Source: JAGQTE01 sp964648005
GTDB taxonomy: Bacteria > Actinomycetota > Acidimicrobiia > Acidimicrobiales > Acidimicrobilacustridaceae
DNA length: 13,753 nt
Assembly (NCBI GenBank): GCA_964648005.1
Contig: CAZYKR010000099.1
Span: 1 to 13,753 of the forward strand
Direction: 5' to 3'
This document shows positions 12,691 through 13,753 of the stretch, one piece after another (position 1 is the first letter of the stretch; each line of letters starts with the position of its first letter). A program made the translations under genes and the position numbers. The notes under the pieces were generated by a model. The model was not told the origin of the DNA, made no database searches, and saw nothing but the letters and a program-made list of their open reading frames with translations.

Positions 12691-13445
12691 GTGCCGGTCA
12701 GGAGGCGACGCGCCTCGGTGAGCTCGGCGATGCGCGCCGCGGCGGACCGCTCCGCCCCGCCGTGATCGGGGTGCGCCTGGCGCAGCAGCACACGGAACTG
12801 CTTGCGCACCAGGCGCTCGGGCACGCCGCCGACGACGGGCTCGGGCTCGTCGACCGCGGCGTCTTCGGCACGCAGGCGGGCGACGGTGTCGCGGTCGAGC
12901 CCCAACACGTCGAGCGCCCAGGCGATGGGGTCGACACCGACGTCGGGACCGAGGCCACCGGCGACGGCCGAACCGCTGACGGCGGCGACGAAGTCGGGAC
13001 CGAGCGGACCGACCCAGCCGATGGCCCGACGCACGCTGTGCAGGACGTGGCGGCGTGGCCCGGGGGCGATGCGGCGCGCGGCGTAGATCGCCGCCAGCAC
13101 CAGCTGTTCGGGGGCGGCACGCACCTCGGCGACGTCGAAGGCGACGGTGTCGCCGGCGCCGACGAGCCGGGCCACGCTGCGCTGCAAGCCCACACGGTCG
13201 GTCTGGAGCCGGTGCCGGAGGCACGGCTGCGGGATCCGCCGCCCCTCCTCGACGTCATGGGTGAGGACGACCACGTCCGGGATGGCGTCGGGATCGATGG
13301 CCGGGATGCCGAGCGCCACCATGCCGGCCAGCAGGACGCCGCCGAAGCCGGGCGACGGATCGACCGGCAGCACCACGTCGCCCAGCGCCACACGCCGGGT
13401 GGGGGCGACGGGCCGGGAGTGGAAGAGCTCCACCTGGGCGAGCAT
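12687..13445 (-). CDS. Orphan protein with a C-terminal J-domain-like segment
   Basis: The product has 252 residues and is soluble. Residues about 213-250 read RKQFRVLLRQAHPDHGG followed by a helix (AARIAELTEARRLL). This is helix II, the HPD tripeptide (225-227) and helix III of a J domain, the part that stimulates DnaK ATPase. Helix I is short or missing, since VPERLVRKQF leads straight into helix II. The first 200 residues (including LPVDPSPGFGGVLLAG, DVVVLTHDVEEGRR and VAFDVAEVRAAPEQLVLAAIYAAR) match nothing I recognise; there is no G/F or zinc region, so it is not DnaJ itself. The ATG at 13445 has TAGGTT ending 6 nt upstream and no Shine-Dalgarno site. It converges on the hydrolase gene. 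Confidence 0.8.
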   Translation of the reverse strand: MLAQVELFHSRPVAPTRRVALGDVVLPVDPSPGFGGVLLAGMVALGIPAIDPDAIPDVVVLTHDVEEGRRIPQPCLRHRLQTDRVGLQRSVARLVGAGDTVAFDVAEVRAAPEQLVLAAIYAARRIAPGPRRHVLHSVRRAIGWVGPLGPDFVAAVSGSAVAGGLGPDVGVDPIAWALDVLGLDRDTVARLRAEDAAVDEPEPVVGGVPERLVRKQFRVLLRQAHPDHGGAERSAAARIAELTEARRLLTGT

Positions 13446-13451
13446 CCGGTC

Positions 13452-13457
13452 AACCTA
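13452..13457 (-). promoter_or_regulatory. -10 box (TAGGTT) for the leaderless J-domain gene
   Basis: On the minus strand TAGGTT ends 6 nt before the ATG at 13445. It shares the 109-bp divergent region with TAGCAT of the next gene; the two boxes are about 85 bp apart and face away from each other. Confidence 0.5.
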
Positions 13458-13541
13458 TCGGCGGCCCACCGTCGGCCGTCCGGCGCTTCGTCGCCGCTTC
13501 GCTCCCGACCCCGCGGTCCGGTCCGCACCGAGGCACACCCG

Positions 13542-13547
13542 TAGCAT
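13542..13547 (+). promoter_or_regulatory. -10 box (TAGCAT) for a leaderless mRNA
   Basis: TAGCAT ends 7 nt before the ATG at 13555. An in-frame GTG at 13549 would be only 1 nt away from the box, so the ATG is the better start. Confidence 0.5.
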
Positions 13548-13554
13548 CGTGTCG

Positions 13555-13753
13555 ATGGATGCACCGACACTCGACGGCGCGCCCCGCTCGCTCGATCCCC
13601 GCATCCGCACGGTGTGGCGGATCGGCGAGCTCACGGGCGCAGTGATCGTGGGCGGCGCCGCGGTCGTCGCTGCCGTGCTCACCCACGCCCCGGGTTGGCT
13701 CCTCGCCGCCGCCGGCGGCCCCAAGGTGGCAACGCAGGCGTTCGACGGCGTGA
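13555..13753 (+). CDS. N-terminus of a membrane protein, possibly PH-domain (YdbS-like) type; truncated by window end
   Basis: Sixty-six codons are visible and the frame is open at the right edge. The sequence has LDPRIRTVWRIGEL (residues 13-26), then a hydrophobic segment AVIVGGAAVVAAVLTHAPGWLLAAAGG (about 29-55) that could form one or two membrane helices. 'LDPR...WR' just before paired helices is the opening of bacterial PH-domain (bPH_2/DUF304, YdbS-like) membrane proteins, but too little is present to be sure. The start is fixed by TAGCAT 7 nt upstream. Confidence 0.55.
   Translation, partial: MDAPTLDGAPRSLDPRIRTVWRIGELTGAVIVGGAAVVAAVLTHAPGWLLAAAGGPKVATQAFDGV

Noticed and set aside
1..13753. 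tRNA, rRNA, CRISPR repeats, insertion sequences, phage or defence genes.
   Set aside because: I looked for each and saw no cloverleaf, repeat array, transposase, terminal inverted repeats or known defence domain. The region looks like ordinary chromosomal backbone.

Overview
This is a dense, high-GC chromosomal segment from an actinobacterium. GTG starts are frequent, and almost every codon ends in G or C. The MurA has the Asp-for-Cys active site seen in mycobacteria. There are YkuD-type L,D-transpeptidase and DUF4129/DUF4350 genes, and many genes look leaderless. I infer class Acidimicrobiia (Ilumatobacter/Iamia-like) from the overall gene style, but the sequence alone does not prove it. I see no mobile element, CRISPR array, phage gene, rRNA or tRNA. 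No stretch longer than about 130 bp lacks a gene.

Layout. (1) Positions 1-2256, minus strand: an overlapping operon of a polytopic membrane protein, a DUF4129 protein and a DUF4350 protein that runs off the left edge. In actinobacteria this set usually continues into a MoxR ATPase and a DUF58 protein. (2) 2348-4158: three single genes: a SAM methyltransferase (+), a small PH-like protein (-) and an SRPBCC protein (+). (3) 4168-8662, minus strand: in transcription order murA, a NifU-like Fe-S scaffold, meaB, an enoyl-CoA hydratase and a zinc-ribbon rhomboid protease. They share a strand, but each appears to have its own promoter. (4) 8753-10471 (+): an MFS transporter with an extra soluble N-terminal domain and a His-rich tail, divergent from murA. 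(5) 10543-12664 (+): a coupled operon of an L,D-transpeptidase lipoprotein, a second lipoprotein and an alpha/beta hydrolase. (6) 12687-13445 (-): an orphan J-domain protein. Divergent from it, at 13555, is a truncated membrane protein, probably PH-domain type.

Functional themes are envelope biogenesis (MurA, L,D-transpeptidase, lipoproteins, rhomboid, membrane proteins) and acyl-CoA metabolism (MeaB, enoyl-CoA hydratase). I found no new defence or mobile system. The more interesting signal is in how the genes are expressed. A TANNNT hexamer, mostly TAG-NN-T, lies 6-8 nt before the start codon of many genes, which indicates leaderless mRNAs. Where the same box lies farther upstream, the gene has a Shine-Dalgarno site. 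All three convergent gene ends carry GC hairpins built around or next to the stop codons. Three leadered transcripts are predicted to begin with a stem-loop. The murA/MFS pair appears to fire from overlapping, oppositely oriented -10 boxes.
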